The position numbers were made by a program, and so were the translations under genes. Below are positions 23,515 through 35,827 of a DNA stretch of 64,000 nucleotides, piece after piece (within the stretch, counting starts at the first letter, position 1; every line of letters begins with the position of its first letter). This stretch comes from Leucogyrophana mollusca (taxonomy: Eukaryota > Basidiomycota > Agaricomycetes > Boletales), in NCBI GenBank assembly GCA_021014945.1, contig MU266444.1:20385-84384 (forward strand), in the 5' to 3' direction. Below the pieces are notes generated by a model, which worked only from the letters and a program-made list of their open reading frames with translations, had not been told where the DNA came from and did not search any database.

Positions 23515-24973
23515 ATGTCGAGTGCACCACCATCTGCTGCAGCAGGCTCTTCTGCAGAAGCGCAAGCTGCCGCTTTTGCTGCCGACCCTCGCATTCACTT
23601 CTCCAAAGAGAGTGGAACATGGAGACTCGAAGACGACGATGGCAGTGAACTGGAGTATGACGCCGCCAAGGGAAAGTGGGTGCCGCTAGTGAGTATATGG
23701 TCCTGCAGCTTTGAATTCCTCGTGATTTGATTATTCTGTAGGTGGATGAAGACCTGTTGAGGAAACAGCAAGCAGCTTACTCCGTGGCAGGCGTAGACGA
23801 AGAGGTGAGTCCATGAATTACGACTTAATTCCCTCCTGAATGAAAAATGCATAGGCACCAGCGGCCCCCGTCCTAGCTCGCGCTAACAAAAAGCGCAAAG
23901 AGCCAGAGGACTATACATCTGCTACCCCTGTCGCAGGGCCCTCCACCAAACGCGGTAAAAATGCAGACAAGCCAGCAAAATCCAAGAACACGGCTGTTTA
24001 CGTCACCGGGTTGCCTCTTGACGCGGAAGTCGACGAAATTGCGGAGTGTTTTGGAAGGTTTGGTGTCATAGAGGAGGATGACGAGGGAGAACTCAAAATC
24101 AAACTGTACGCCAAAGACAATGGCACGTTTAGTGGCGAGGCTTTGGTGGTCTACTTCAAAGAGGAGTCTGTACCGTTGGCGGTAAACCTTTTGGACGACT
24201 CCGAACTCCGGATTGGCGACTCCTCCACTGTGATGAGAGTGCAGAAGGCAGAATTTGGTCACAAGAACACGGGTCCGGAGACCAGTGGAGAGTCGAAACC
24301 TCGAAAGACGGTAGACAAGAAGAAGGCGTCGAGACGAATAGGTAAAATGCAAAAGTACGTACTCTCATAATCTTATGCGAGGACTTACACATTGATACGA
24401 TGTGTACACAGAAAATTGCAAGAATGGGATGATGAGGATGGCTTCGGACCTGCGAAATCACCGGACGACGACAAGAACACTGCCAACAGGAACAGTCGAG
24501 TCGTGGTGCTGAAGCACATGTTCTCTTTGAAGGATCTCGAAGAAGATGCAACGTTGCTTCTGGACTTGAAGGAAGATGTACGAGAGGAAGCATCATCGCT
24601 GGGTGAAGTCACGAACGTGGTCCTTTATGATGTGAGTTCTCTTATTACTGTTTCTCCCGAGTCTCACCGAAAACACAACTTGCAGAGAGAGCCGGATGGC
24701 GTTATGACGATCAAGTTTAGGGACCCATTAAGCGCGCAAGCATGTGTACTCGTGAGTCTCACATCGCTCTTTTACCCGCTTCCATCCTCTAATCTTGTAC
24801 AGAAAATGAATGGCCGGTTTTTCGACGGCAGACGTATAGAAGCCTCACTATATGCAGGGAAACAAAGGTTCCGGCGTAGTGGCGCGGGCGACGAAATTGA
24901 AGGTGATGGCGACGACGCTGAAAAGAAGCGTCTGGACGACTTCGCTGCTTGGCTCATGACTGAAGGAGATTGA
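23515..24973 (+). CDS. Tat-SF1/Cus2-like U2 snRNP splicing factor
   Basis: Six exons, 23515-23688, 23742-23804, 23855-24354, 24412-24631, 24686-24751 and 24803-24973, join in phase. The N-terminal region carries a GTWRLEDDDGSELEYD / GKWVPL block seen in Tat-SF1-like proteins. The first RNA recognition motif starts TAVYVTGLPLDAEVDEI and includes EALVVYFK. After a basic linker (KKKASRRIGKMQKKLQEWDDE) comes a second RRM of the U2AF-homology type (NSRVVVLKHMF, DVREEASSLGEVTNVV, GVMTIKFRD, MNGRFFDGRRIEASLY). The C-terminus is acidic and lacks a long tail. Family role: binding SF3b1 and helping U2 snRNA folding in pre-spliceosome assembly, in the nucleus. The gene is convergent with the PI 4-kinase gene, with only about 130 bases between stops. 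Confidence 0.92.
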
Positions 24974-25107
24974 CGACACCTCATCACATGCTGCTGCAAT
25001 CTAAGCAAAGCAATTTATATGCGACCATATATCTCATAAGCGTCCAATACCAGAAAGCAAAGTTGACTACAAAGCAAAACAGTCCAATGAAGTCTGACAC
25101 CCGTGCA

Positions 25108-28100
25108 TCACCAGCAGCTTAGCAGTGGTTTTGCCTCTACCATCTCCAAGTGCTATGTCATTGCAGATCAGCATCAATTAGCAATAAGAGACAGGTGACC
25201 ACTAACCTCTACAATGACAGTTCGTTTTTGTTGCTCAGCATCGTCAACGTTCATCCAATCGAGGCTCCGGTCTGGTTGGCGAGTGCGGCCGTTTTGGCTG
25301 TTCCACCGCGTGTGATTTCTAGGGGAAATAACATCAACATGGGACATGGATTTTGACATAGCTGCTAGATCCTCTTCTGTTACTGAATTTGCCAGCGAGT
25401 AATCCTCAGGGACGGACACGAGCCCACCGGGGCTTCCGGGTAGTGTGAACTGTTGCGACGAAGACAAGTCTAGTCCGGTCGCAGACTCGGAGTTAGGAAT
25501 GAGCAATGGCTGCGGCGCTGACTCCGCAACATCCACTTCCTCTTCTTCTTCCTCGATGACGGGCTCTTCTACCCCTAGACGCTGCAAACTGGCTTCTACG
25601 GCATCCAGACGCTCGAGGTGCTCGAGGACAGTGACCCCTGTGGTGCCAGGGTGCACCTTCTGGAATTTGGCCGAGAAGGGGACAGGGCGAGAAGCTTCTG
25701 ACGATCTCCGGCGGACAGGTGGTGGGAATTCGCTAGAGTAGCTGTGACTACGTGCACGGCGTGGAAGTGGCATAGTGCTGATTGAGGGACGAGGAGAGGC
25801 TGTCAATGGTCCTACCCCAGGAGGACGTGGTGCTTCTTCCATGATCTCCATTTCGTCATCCCATACGAGGGCCTTCGTTCTCCGGGTCAGTTCAAGAGGT
25901 CCTGCAATAAATGAGAGGCTGTCTACTGTGAGGTCAGTTCACCAAGCTTACCTTCATCCTAGAAGACAGCGAATCGTGGTAAGTACTGAACAACAGGAGC
26001 AAAATAGTGGACGAGTAGTGGCTTACCGCATGTTTGAGCGACTCGACAATGTTGTAGGCCTGACCTTTGATGACAGCCAGTTGTCTCTGAAAGGGTATCT
26101 TCAGTAACCCCCGAATGTCACCTGATTAGCACGTACTCTGAACATTTTTGGATGATAATCCGGGTCGACGGCAAAGAGCTTGCGAAGCTGGAAAGTTGTC
26201 TCCTCCCACCAGGCTTTCGAAGTAAGAAGGGGTAAAAAGTGATTGCGGGTTTTCTCGCTGAACGGTCGACCGATGAGACTAACGGGTAAATACAGCCATC
26301 CATATGTATACGAACGCCATCCTTGTGGGTGTTCGTGGGGGAACGAGAGTGAGTTGTCTATGGCGGCAATGTGGATATGTGGTTGCCGGGTGTAGTCGGA
26401 TTGAGGTGAGTTGTTCTGTTGCGACGGTGGGACCGCGTTTACGAAAGTGACACTGGACTGGGAGGTACTAGCCGTAGCGTCAGGTCGACGAAGTTCGCTC
26501 ATCAGCGGCATTTGTGGGCGTGCCGACGGGCTGGGTGCGATGTCTACCAGAGACTTCTCGTGGTCGCCTTCGCAATACTTGATCATATAGTTGTCGGCTC
26601 CGCGGTCAGTGTTCAGCATAAGATAATCTGAAAAGAACGTCAACAAATCTGAAACCCACGTTGTAGAAAAGCGTGATACCTAGTATGACAAGCCTAAAAG
26701 GTTGTTAGCATCTACGCGACCCAAATCGTCCCGAACTGTACGCACTTCTCTAATTCCTCGCGGAAACTCTGCTGCAATGTACGAGACCAATAGAAAGGTC
26801 GACCGGACTCGCTTTCTTCGGTGGCATCAAAGAGGGCTCTCTCTTCTTCTGGGTCTTCTTCGTTTTCGTCTTCGTCGCCTGTCCTGCCACATATGATTTT
26901 GAGGGCTCCTAGAAACTTCTTGGTAGGTAAGCCTTTCCGATGAGTGGAGTCGTCAAATGTGTCTGTTATGGAGCGACCGGGCCATGGGTGCTTGCGGAGG
27001 AAATCAGAGGCATCTGAAACCAATATTCGATACTTCACGGCAAACGATTTCAAAGGTGTATCTACCAGTGTAACCGTGCAAGAAGTATTGCATACTGCCT
27101 ATTTTATCAGGTAGTGGCTTTCCCTTCTTCGCAGCGTTCCTGTCAAGCCAGTCATAAAAGAATGCCTAGCGAGTCATCTGTAAGTAGAGGTCTTAGAAGA
27201 ATTAAGGAAACTTAGGCACTGGACTGGACAGGGAAACGAGCTGTGTACGAGGCACGATATTCAGGCCTAGTCGTTCGTCTAGTAGAGACCCGGCAGCTTC
27301 GGATATGTAGCTGGAAGATCATCGTCATATGAAGAAGCCCTGGACGATGACGTAAAATGATTACCTGAGATTGGGTATGAGGCAACTTCGACCAAAGGGT
27401 ATAATCCAGCGGAATTGTCGATGTATCCACTTCGTCGTCTGTTTAGGTATGAGACATTTGGCCTCAGACAACCAGGGATCAGGTGAAAGGTCGTACCTTT
27501 GGATTAAGTCGGCCGTATGGTTCTTCGTCCTTGGGCTTGAATACTCTGCAGGACATCTTGAGCTTGGACTCCTTGTAGATGTACATTTCTGACTCACGCA
27601 ACGGTTTGCACCCGACCGTCAACCTTTGCTCTGGCAAAGTAGGACCCAGAAGAGCCTTTCGTGATCATCTTCGGATGAATACCAGCTGAAATTGCATTCC
27701 GGACTGATTGCGAGAGGCTTGTGGGTATTAGTACGGATATCGGGGAAGTGGTACGCCAAAGCTTACTTGTCAAACGTCGCCTGGGTCATGGGAGGTTTAT
27801 GGTCGAGAGTCTTCGCCTGATTAATCAGCATGAATGAGTCGGAGTGGCCTGTGGTATGTTGTAGTGAGCTCACCATTGGCACAATGGAATCTCCAGCAGC
27901 AATAAGTCCTGGAGGCGGTTCGAAGACGCTCTGCCAGATTTCCTTCCGCGAATGATCTTCCACCTTTTTCTTCCTCTTCACCTTCTGGGCGATAGATTCG
28001 GTCCACCTGGCGAACGGTTCTGCAATCGAGGAAATACCACTGGGGTTGGAACTCACCTCTTGAAAGCATTATCAAGCTTGCTCAAGTCAATATGACCGGG

Positions 28101-28223
28101 CTTGTGAGCACGACGTAAACTGCGTCCTCGTGCAGGCTTAATGGACGACTCTTGCTCGCCGACGTCCGTCTCCTCCTCCTCCAGGGTTTGTGGTAGAGGC
28201 TCGTATCCGGCAGTACTTGGCAT
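25108..28223 (-). CDS. Type II phosphatidylinositol 4-kinase (Lsb6-like)
   Basis: Many exons, starting at ATG 28223 (MPSTAGYEPLPQ). After RWTESIAQKVKRKKK come the nucleotide loop KGSSGSYFARAKVDGRVQT, VFKPKDEEPYGRLNPK, the catalytic block DYLMLNTDRGADNYMIKYC and the metal-binding IDNSLSFPHEHPQGWRSY, followed by YGWLYLPVSLIGRPFSE. These are the signatures of type II PI 4-kinases, which make PI4P on Golgi, endosomal and vacuolar membranes. The type II Cys-rich palmitoylation motif is not obvious. The protein has a long acidic, Ser-rich C-terminal extension. The last junction (GTTAGT donor, GACATAG acceptor) gives an end VEAKPLLSCW at 25108; without it the frame would stop at 25174. I prefer the spliced end because the donor and branch site are good. 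Not every internal junction was fixed to the base. Confidence 0.92.
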
Positions 28224-28574
28224 GTTGGAGTTCCAGAGCTGGTAAAGTGTCCGAGACTAGTAAAGTATGAAAGCAGCACAAGGTTTCTGGTGATTGGGAT
28301 GAGTTTAGCCCCTTGTGAGCGTGGTGAAGCCCTTAGCCGAGTTGCATTTCACAGCCAGGCTGCGTGTCCGCGCCACGCCCAAATGAGCACGTGTAGCGGG
28401 TACAGTCGCATTCATCGAGCGATATATTGGTTCCGATTCGACACATTATGATGCATTGCAAAATGAGTAAATGTAAGGTAAGAAGCGAGACCATCGGGGT
28501 CCCGAGTGAAGTGAATGTAGCGGAAGGGTTTGCAATGTGAAAATACCGATATATCATGAACGGGATTTAACTAT
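28224..28574. other. Intergenic, 0.35 kb
   Basis: Upstream flank of the PI 4-kinase gene and 3' flank of the first transporter gene. Nothing recognisable. Confidence 0.45.
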
Positions 28575-30089
28575 TTATTCGCGTTTAGCAAGCGGAGGTG
28601 TTTGAGAACCATCTGAACCCGTCGTGCTGCTATTGCTGTCAGTTTGTCTTTGCGCAAACGGCAGGAGAGAAGGCACTGCAGCGAGATATGGTGCGTTGAA
28701 GATAGATCTATCGAGAACGGCGGGAATGGTTCTGATAGATATACTCAGCCAGAGGATGAACACGATGACTTATGGTGGTGTCAGAAAGCCTCGGAATTAA
28801 GGACGGAGAAAGGCTCGTACCAGACCAAATTGCGCCAAACACACGGAAGAAACCACTATTCAACACGGCACCCAGCTGCACGGAAAGCAGTGCGTAGACC
28901 CCGTTTGGGAAGACCAATCCCCAGTACGCCAGGGAAAATGGAATGTTGCCCTCCTTGCGAAAAACGTTGTATATAGAGCATAGCGCAACCAGAATCCAAC
29001 AGATTCCCATCGACCACAAGGCGTAGGCACCGCAGAAACAAGCAGTGTACAAGACCTGGCCGGTGACGTCGGACGTTGGGAAATTGCCCTGGACGTGTAG
29101 CGGAAGAAGCTCAGAAAGATTCTGACCATTCACAAGGAGGGAGAATCCTCCCTGGCCCAAGGGTCCGAGGACCACGAATGCCGACAGGATGAGATCTGCG
29201 TCAGGGGGACCGTGCAAAATGAGCCGCGCCAGATACACCGTGATCATCATCAGAGCCAAGGTGAGTCCAATGATCACCATAGTGAGGGAAAACCCGGTCG
29301 TAAGAAGAGCGATGGTGGTAGAATGAGACTTGAGCTCGGCGGATAGTAGACCGCCTGTAGATGACGCGACAATAAGGGTGACAACCGGCAGTAGCCAAAC
29401 TGCAGCCATCTTTGAGAGCGTGTGCTTCTGTTTTATCATCCTAGAAACCCTGTCACTCGAAAGGCGCAGTAAAGACCGGAAGCCAGACGTACATTGCATA
29501 AAGCATCCCAAATGCGACCGCATATGACACAAGGGAGTCCAGCCACCAGAAACCCCACAGAGTATACAGAAATCTGGTCCCACCAAAGCCCCATTCCTGG
29601 TTAGCAACCTGAAAGGAATAAGATGAGGATCAAATCAAGTCACACGTCCGAGCAACGCACCAGGGCTATGTTTATGAGGGTGGCCGCACCCATCGGAAAG
29701 GCCCCGATGAAAAGACTCTGCGCAGGATGTTGCAACATAACTGACCATACCTGATACCACGAGGAATTCAACGATACATCTCTCCATGCGCAATAACGAC
29801 TCACCTCCGGAAACATCGCGTACCGGGCGATCGTCGCGGAGCTGATTACCACGAACAGAAGCAGATTCAAGAAAAACATGATCAGAGTGATGGCCTTAAT
29901 GGCAAGACTTCCGTGGCCGTAAGGAAAAGAGTGGACCAGAGCAGATGTAGCACCGGTTCCCATTATAACAGTGTGCCATGCCCAAGTGAAGTGGCTGGCG
30001 AGCAAAGTCAGAAGTTTCAGTGCAAAAAGGTTCACGGTTACATACCGAATGCACTCTCTCCACGTCTTCCTGGTAAGCGCTGTAGTCAT
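28575..30089 (-). CDS. TDT-family anion/sulfite exporter (Ssu1-like), copy A
   Basis: Begins with a 44-nt exon at 30089-30046, then 29994 onwards. The start MTTALTRKTWRECIR leads into the first membrane helix with HTVIMGTGATSALVHSFPYG, the family signature region, then IAYRY-like helix two and LFIGAFPMGAATLINIAL. Further helices contain WLLPVVTLIVASSTGGL, SLTMVIIGLTLALMMITVYL and LGPLGQGGFSLL; about ten membrane segments in total. The last exon starts at about 28766 (VIVFILWLSISIRTIPAV) and ends with a short polar tail. The family (C4-dicarboxylate/SLAC1-like, TDT) includes yeast Ssu1, the plasma-membrane sulfite pump; malate or other anions are alternatives. Same-strand paralogue of the gene at 30898-32473. 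All junctions I checked keep frame. Confidence 0.92.
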
Positions 30090-30897
30090 ATCCTAGTCCA
30101 AACGTTGGGGTCCGCGTTCTTGAAAGGTCACAAGAGGCTTCCACGGTCGTAGAAGATGTTGGGGAGTCGGTTCGGAGGGTAGAAATATTAGTGGGAACGA
30201 ATGCCCCCCACGACTCTATATAGTAAATATGCAGACATGAATTCCGAATTGACGTTTGGCTAGTGTGGTCTGCTGAGTTTCGTGCAAGTTTCACCCGGAA
30301 ACGCACCCAGGATGTGATGCCCGATTACGACCCGCGTCCCCGACGTACCTCGTGAATTCTCGCCAGCCCTTGTCTTGATCAGGCCACATAATACTGGTTT
30401 CCGTTCTGACCAGCGCGGGATATGACCGTGATGAAAGGTCCGGGATGCAGCGGCTCAATAAGCGAATTCGGAATTGTGACACGCTGTGACCGGCTTGTGA
30501 CCTGAATTCCGAATGGCATTCGCCATTGTCACGCCGCGATATCAGATATGCGCGTCATCATTGTGCATGCTTAATTTAAGTATACGGTCGACCTGCATAT
30601 GGTTCTATGAGCTGAGACCAGTGTCACTTGAGCTTGAGCAGCTTGAACCGACCTTGCCAGGGCAAATGATCCTCACTGAAAGGATGTCATGATCGAATGG
30701 CGGGCGTTCCGTTAAACATGGGTACCATAGCCCGTGAACATGTTCGACGAACGGAGCTGATCCGAGTCACGCATCGGTTGCAATAATATATACATGCCTC
30801 CGAGTAGCTCTATCGCTATGTATTATCTGCGTGACGCGAGATGAGCACACTGAAGGAACGGTCTGCTTTTGACACACCCATTCCATCCGCTCGCGGC
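30090..30897. other. Spacer between the two transporter genes, with repeated motif
   Basis: Likely promoter of copy A. Contains AATTCCGAATT at 30240-30250, its exact reverse complement at 30465-30475, and a ten-base version at 30505-30514; the last two have GTGAC next to them. No gene recognised. Confidence 0.5.
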
Positions 30898-32473
30898 TCA
30901 ACATCGCGAGCTCTCGTTGGACTCTTCTTTTCGTGACATTGCTATTGCCTCTTCTTCTAAACACGGTGCATCGAAAATCACTCCGCTCGGAACAAGGCGG
31001 GCAGTCGGAACAGCGATGCATATCCAGAGCACCAATGTGGCCGCACCGTAAATAGCTCCCCACACGCGGAAGAAATGCGAGTCAAATGTGCGGTATAGTT
31101 GGATGGTTAAATTCGCATAGACACCCTATATTCAGGCATATCGTTCTGGTGAGTTCTCATAACTTGTAGCGAAGACTCACGTTGGGGAAGATCATCGACC
31201 AAAACGATAGTTTGAACGGGATGCGGTTGTGTCGCGCGGCATCTTGCAAGCCGAGTAATGCAAATAACAACCACATCGTCGCAAACGCCCAAAGTGCAAC
31301 AGAAATGGCGGTACAGAGCACATAAAGTGAATCTGCTGTAGTCTGCGCGCGCAGAATAGCGGAGTCACCGTAGTGTAGGGGCAAGATAGATTTGAAAGAT
31401 TGTCCGATAAGCAAGATAGAATAGCCCGCTTGACCACATGGACCAAGGGGAAAGAAGGCAGACAGGATGGATAAACCTAGAGGATACCCGTGAATCATGA
31501 GCCGAAGGATGTAGATCGTGAGCATCATCAGGGAAAGGGAGAGACCGATGGTGACCATGCAGGCAGAGAACACGGTGGTGAGTAGCGCATGAGATGGCGA
31601 GAATTCCACTAGCGCGGAGGCCAGCACACCCCCCGATGACGAACCAACGATCAAGGTAACCACTGGAAGCAGCCAAGCGGTAGTCATCGACTTTAGTGAG
31701 TGCTCTTGTCGCGTCACCCTAGCAATCCAATGAGCAATCCGATGACGGGAATGGATCTTACGGCACGAACATGACATGCATCATACCCCAGCAACAAATA
31801 AAGGATATTGCAACATCAAGCCACCACACTCCCCATATGAAATAGACAAACGTATCTCCTCCAAAGTTGTAAGTCTGGAAGATAGCGCCTATTGCGACGT
31901 TGATTAGAGTGGTGGCGCCCATGGGAAAGGTGCCTAGGTAGAGGCTCTGGACAGGGTGTCGAATCATCCGAGGCCAAATGTCAGGGAACAATATGTATCG
32001 AGCAGCACTGATGGCCGTAAATAGCATGAAGAGGCCCAGGTTGAAGAAGAAGAATATCATCGTCAGCGCCTTCATTGCTGTTGAGTCGTTTGCATATGGG
32101 TAGTTGTGAAAGAGGATTGATATTGCGCCAGTCCCTGTTGAGACCATGGAGTCAGCTCTGGACAGGACAATACGATGCAAGGAAAATTCGCGGGTGACAG
32201 GTCACGAAGATCTTCGAGCTCGTTTGAATCTGTTTCACCAAGAGGGACGGGAGAAGGGCTTTTTGGATGGTATGGGCTTGTAAATGCCAGTGCTCCTACT
32301 GAAGGACATAAAAAATGGGTGACGGGTCTACACACCCATTGTGACAGCGAACCATGCTGGAGTGAAATGGCTAGGAAACAATGGGTTCTTTAGGTTCACT
32401 TTGAAGCTAGCGCGGGTACCTACCGAACAATATCACTTAGAGACTTCTTCCGCAGGGTATTGTTTGCGCTCAT
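30898..32473 (-). CDS. TDT-family anion/sulfite exporter (Ssu1-like), copy B
   Basis: First exons are small: 32473-32424 (50 nt) and 32370-32336 (35 nt, HFTPAWFAVTMG), then an intron of about 200 nt to 32134, long for this window. The large exons give TGAISILFHNYPYAND, LYLGTFPMGATTLINVAIG, WLLPVVTLIVGSSSGGVLAS, LGPCGQAGYSILL and, after a final intron with donor GTGAGT, GVYANLTIQLYRTFDSHFFRVWGA to the stop at 30898. About ten membrane helices are predicted from the hydrophobic runs. Exon 1 is in the same place and phase as in copy A, but copy A lacks the second intron. Inferred role: efflux of sulfite or a related anion across the plasma membrane. The first two exons are easy to miss; without them the protein loses its first helix. 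Confidence 0.9.
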
Positions 32474-32974
32474 TGCAGAGGGGTAACTCGGCGCAAACGA
32501 GGCTCTGTATCAGTGTATGGCCGAAGAAGGATGTCTACGAACTGATCATCCAGACACCTGGGAGAGCAAGCGGTTTTTAGGGTGTGGGAGGATGTTTCGA
32601 AGACCTCGCGGCGAGAAGCAAGGCGGGCACACGAGCACTGAGCGATTGCGCCATTTTTGGGCGAGAATCATGAACATGGGGCTTGTGATTTCTCAATGCA
32701 GATAGAGCGCTTTCGCTGGCAGGTCATTCATAAAGCACAAGAACGCAATAACTGGTTTTTGTACTTGTAAAGGCGGTGGCCTATGAGCCAGCCAGCAGAA
32801 ACATACTGGACGGGCTAAGTACAGTTGGGACGCCTCGAGTCCTCGGTCCTCGGTCTAATTCTCACGAAGAAGCCTGGTGTGTCAATTATAAGGTCTCCGT
32901 TACTGAACCCTGGACGCTTTTTATTCTCTACCTTCAAGCCTTTCTCCTCTTCCTCGCCAACTACGCGACGCGAC
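32474..32974. other. Divergent intergenic region, 0.5 kb
   Basis: Shared upstream region of transporter copy B (-) and an unknown gene (+). The frame of the + gene is open upstream to 32825, but no splice or composition argument favours that start. Confidence 0.4.
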
Positions 32975-34778
32975 ATGCTCAGCTTTTTGAAGTCCAGCTC
33001 TGCAAAGTCAAAGGCGACCTTGGCGTCTGCCTCGGAGAAGCAGGCCGAGCAAGCGCCCGCGCCTGCTTCGATGTCAGAAGTGCCCAAATCCGAGTCGGAG
33101 TCGGCGTCTTCACGTACTTCGCATGGAGATGCTGACGCATCTGCGGCCAATACTCCGTTGAGCCCCAGAAATATACCTTTACCCCCGGACTCTGATGCTC
33201 ATACGACCCTCTCCCCCGACCCGAAGGACTCACCGAGCCAAAGTCCGTACGGCAAACAATCAAATACCGACGCCCGTCGGTTTTCCTTCCGCTCTTTTAC
33301 TTTCTTGTATAGCCGGGGTGACCAGAAGCCTGACCACAAGCATGTCTTGACCGCTGATCAGGAGCACGAGAAGAAAGCTCGTGCAACTGCTGCCTATCAA
33401 GCTAAGCGCATCGGGAGACCTGTCTTCGCCAGCTCAGATAAGCGGGCCAAAGAGTCTGCTTTGATCGTGCGCTCGCTCATCGTCGGCGGCGCAACTCCAG
33501 CAGCTGCCAGAATCACCAAGGCCGTCTCAAAACCAGAGATAGGCCGGGTGAAATCGCAGCTCATGCAGCCCAAGTCGGCCAACAAGGTCATCGCTCACTT
33601 ACGTACGCTTTCGCTGTCGGAGGACGAGGCTTCTAAGAAGGTCGAACGTACGACCGAACCAACATTCCAGGCACCTATTCATGGCGTTTGTCTCGACGCT
33701 ACCGATGCTGAAGCACATGATCGTCATTTCCGTTTCCTTTCGAGCATCGGAGTCACAGAAGATGTGTCGTCCAGCTTCCCTAGCGTTGCAACCGCGTCAA
33801 TCAACTCGTTGTCCATGATGTTCGAGGGCATGCATCTTGTGAACCTCGTCACTGCCACCGATCTAGGCCTCGGACAGCCCGGAGATGGCGAAGGAATATT
33901 GGCGGGAGCCGTTCCAACCGCGGAGACCGTTATAAATGGGATAGAGCAGATTACGCCGCAGCTCATGGCGCTAGGATTTGCTACTGGCAAGGCTGTTCTA
34001 CCTGATCACACGGGTGTTTATCCCCCCAATGACAGGATATCGGTTCTCACCTGTAAGTCGAGGTCCGCTGGTCGTACGCTCAGTCCTAATTTTTTATTTT
34101 TTTATTTTAATAGATTGGTGGGGTCTCGAGGTGGTCCTTCCGCCGTCCACACTGTCGTACCTCAACGTATGCCACATCTTGGGCGTCATATCTTCTTACT
34201 AATTCATCCCTGTTATCAGAGTGCAAGCTCCATCTCAAATGCTGTCATTAATTTCTTGACTGCACTGTCTGTCATTAACAATGGCGTCCGCGAGGTTCTT
34301 CCTTTCGTGCGGTACATCGGTCAATTCATAGATTTTGAATTTGACTCGATCAAGAAAGAAAACAAGGGTAAGGGGGTAGTCTGTGCTGCAACATGGTATG
34401 TCCCAAACATGCCTTGCCGTCTTCTTCGTACTAATCTTGGTCCTTAGGATCATGCCAGCTGCTATGGTACCACTTTCAACCACTGTCCATTAACATGTGC
34501 TGACAGCAATTTTGCAGGTGCCTCGCCCTTGGGACTTCCCGCCTCCACCCCCGCCGAAGGTCGTCATTCACGAGTCTCCTACTGAAGAGAACGAAACCGC
34601 CCCTGCAGGCCCAACCTCTGATACCCCGCGTCCTTCGTCCACATATTCCAACGAGACCGATGAGGAATCCGACCTTCCTAATCCGATACCATCTTCGCCC
34701 CCTGTGCTGCCAGAGCTCGTTGTCGGCTCACCCCCATCAGGGTCCGCCGAATTACACACAGAACCTGAGGTTCTCTGA
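32975..34778 (+). CDS. Unrecognised fungal protein, 528 residues
   Basis: Five exons, 32975-34052, 34114-34166, 34220-34395, 34447-34465 and 34518-34778, all in phase. Exon 4 is only 19 nt (codes for IMPAAM). The N-terminal third is Ser/Pro rich with charged runs. The middle (VRSLIVGGATPAAARITKAV, SANKVIAHLRTLSLSEDEAS) looks helical. The region PDHTGVYPPNDRISVLTYWW, VVLPPSTLSYL and FVRYIGQFIDFEFDSIK could be a folded core. The end is Pro-rich and acidic (PRPWDFPPPPPPK). No catalytic motif and no clear membrane span is seen. An upstream in-frame ATG at 32825 exists, but its extra 50 residues look unlike coding sequence. Family not recognised. Confidence 0.8.
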
Positions 34779-35049
34779 TTAAGGCTCGATATTGTGTTTA
34801 GTGCTCGTATCTCATTCTCATCACGCTCGTTTTGCTTATTGCTTTCGTTTCCCTTACGACTCGTCACGCTGCTCAGTTACTCATCTTCTCGGAACATACT
34901 TCGGACTCAATTACTCCATCCCATCATCAATCGTCAGCTGCGTTACTCCCTCGTTGCATATTCCTCATACATAGGTCCGACCCGCTATTCATACATACTA
35001 TAAGCCTCGTATACTCGGTAATTGACGGGCGCTCTCTATCCTGGGCAGT

Positions 35050-35501
35050 CTATTGGATCGAGACGACTGAGTCTGGTTCTGTGCAAAGGTAAGTTTTAAA
35101 ATGCCGATGGAAACGCCGGGACATACCGATTGTCTCAATGATACCGCCTTGCAAGGATTGCAGGGAGGTGAGATACTGGTCTGGTATGGTCGCAGAGAAG
35201 CCCTAATGACGATCCTGTAAGCGATTGTCAGGATTACCGGAAGCACGGGTAAATCAGACCTTGAGATCCCCGTAACTCCCAAATTCTGTCTTGATAACTC
35301 CTCCTGTAATCGCAAATATATGGTAGGGTAATCAGCTGAAACAAAACACTTCCACTGACCGGCCGCTTCGAGCTGATCCTTGGCCTTCTGATATTCGCTG
35401 TCGCTTGCCGCCTTGTCGAAGATCACGTTGTACTCTTTCGTCGGGTGTGAGCGATCGCATCAGCGGAACACGAAACTCTGGCACATACGTCTTCCTGCCA
35501 T
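35050..35501 (-). CDS. Small I9-type proteinase inhibitor
   Basis: Assembled from five small exons: 35501-35489 (13 nt), 35434-35360, 35303-35260, 35202-35127 and 35078-35050, all with GT-AG borders and matching phases, giving 78 residues. The product begins MAGRQYNVIFDKAASDSEY, continues with KAKDQLEAAGGGVIKTEFG, GFSATIPDQYLTSLQS and ends ETIEPDSVVSIQ. This is the subtilisin-propeptide-like inhibitor I9 fold, as in Pleurotus proteinase A inhibitor and yeast proteinase B inhibitor 2. Known role: tight inhibition, and in Pleurotus also chaperoning, of subtilisin-like serine proteases in cytosol or vacuole. No signal peptide is present. No single reading frame in the genomic sequence shows the whole protein, so gene finders could easily miss it. 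Confidence 0.92.
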
Positions 35502-35827
35502 TTCTCTGGATTTTACAAGTATAATTCAAGGTAAGATGATGATGGTAGGTAGAAAGGTTAGAGCTATCCCAGACTCGTCCGCAGTGCCCTTGCTTTTAAG
35601 TTGGCGCTCTCCCGGATCCGTATTCGGGGTGACGCCATCGCATCTGGAGCTTGGAGTCCCAAAAGGGGATGCAGGCTGCGGGACCGTGTGTCGGCCATTG
35701 CCGTCCCCACCCTGAGCCACCTGGCAACAAGGTCGGTGACTCAGCAGCTCCGAGCTGTCGAAGTAAAGCGAAACTCGCGCCAGAGTCGCGAGCTTGAATG
35801 CGACGTGCTTTTCTCAGAATTATCAGC

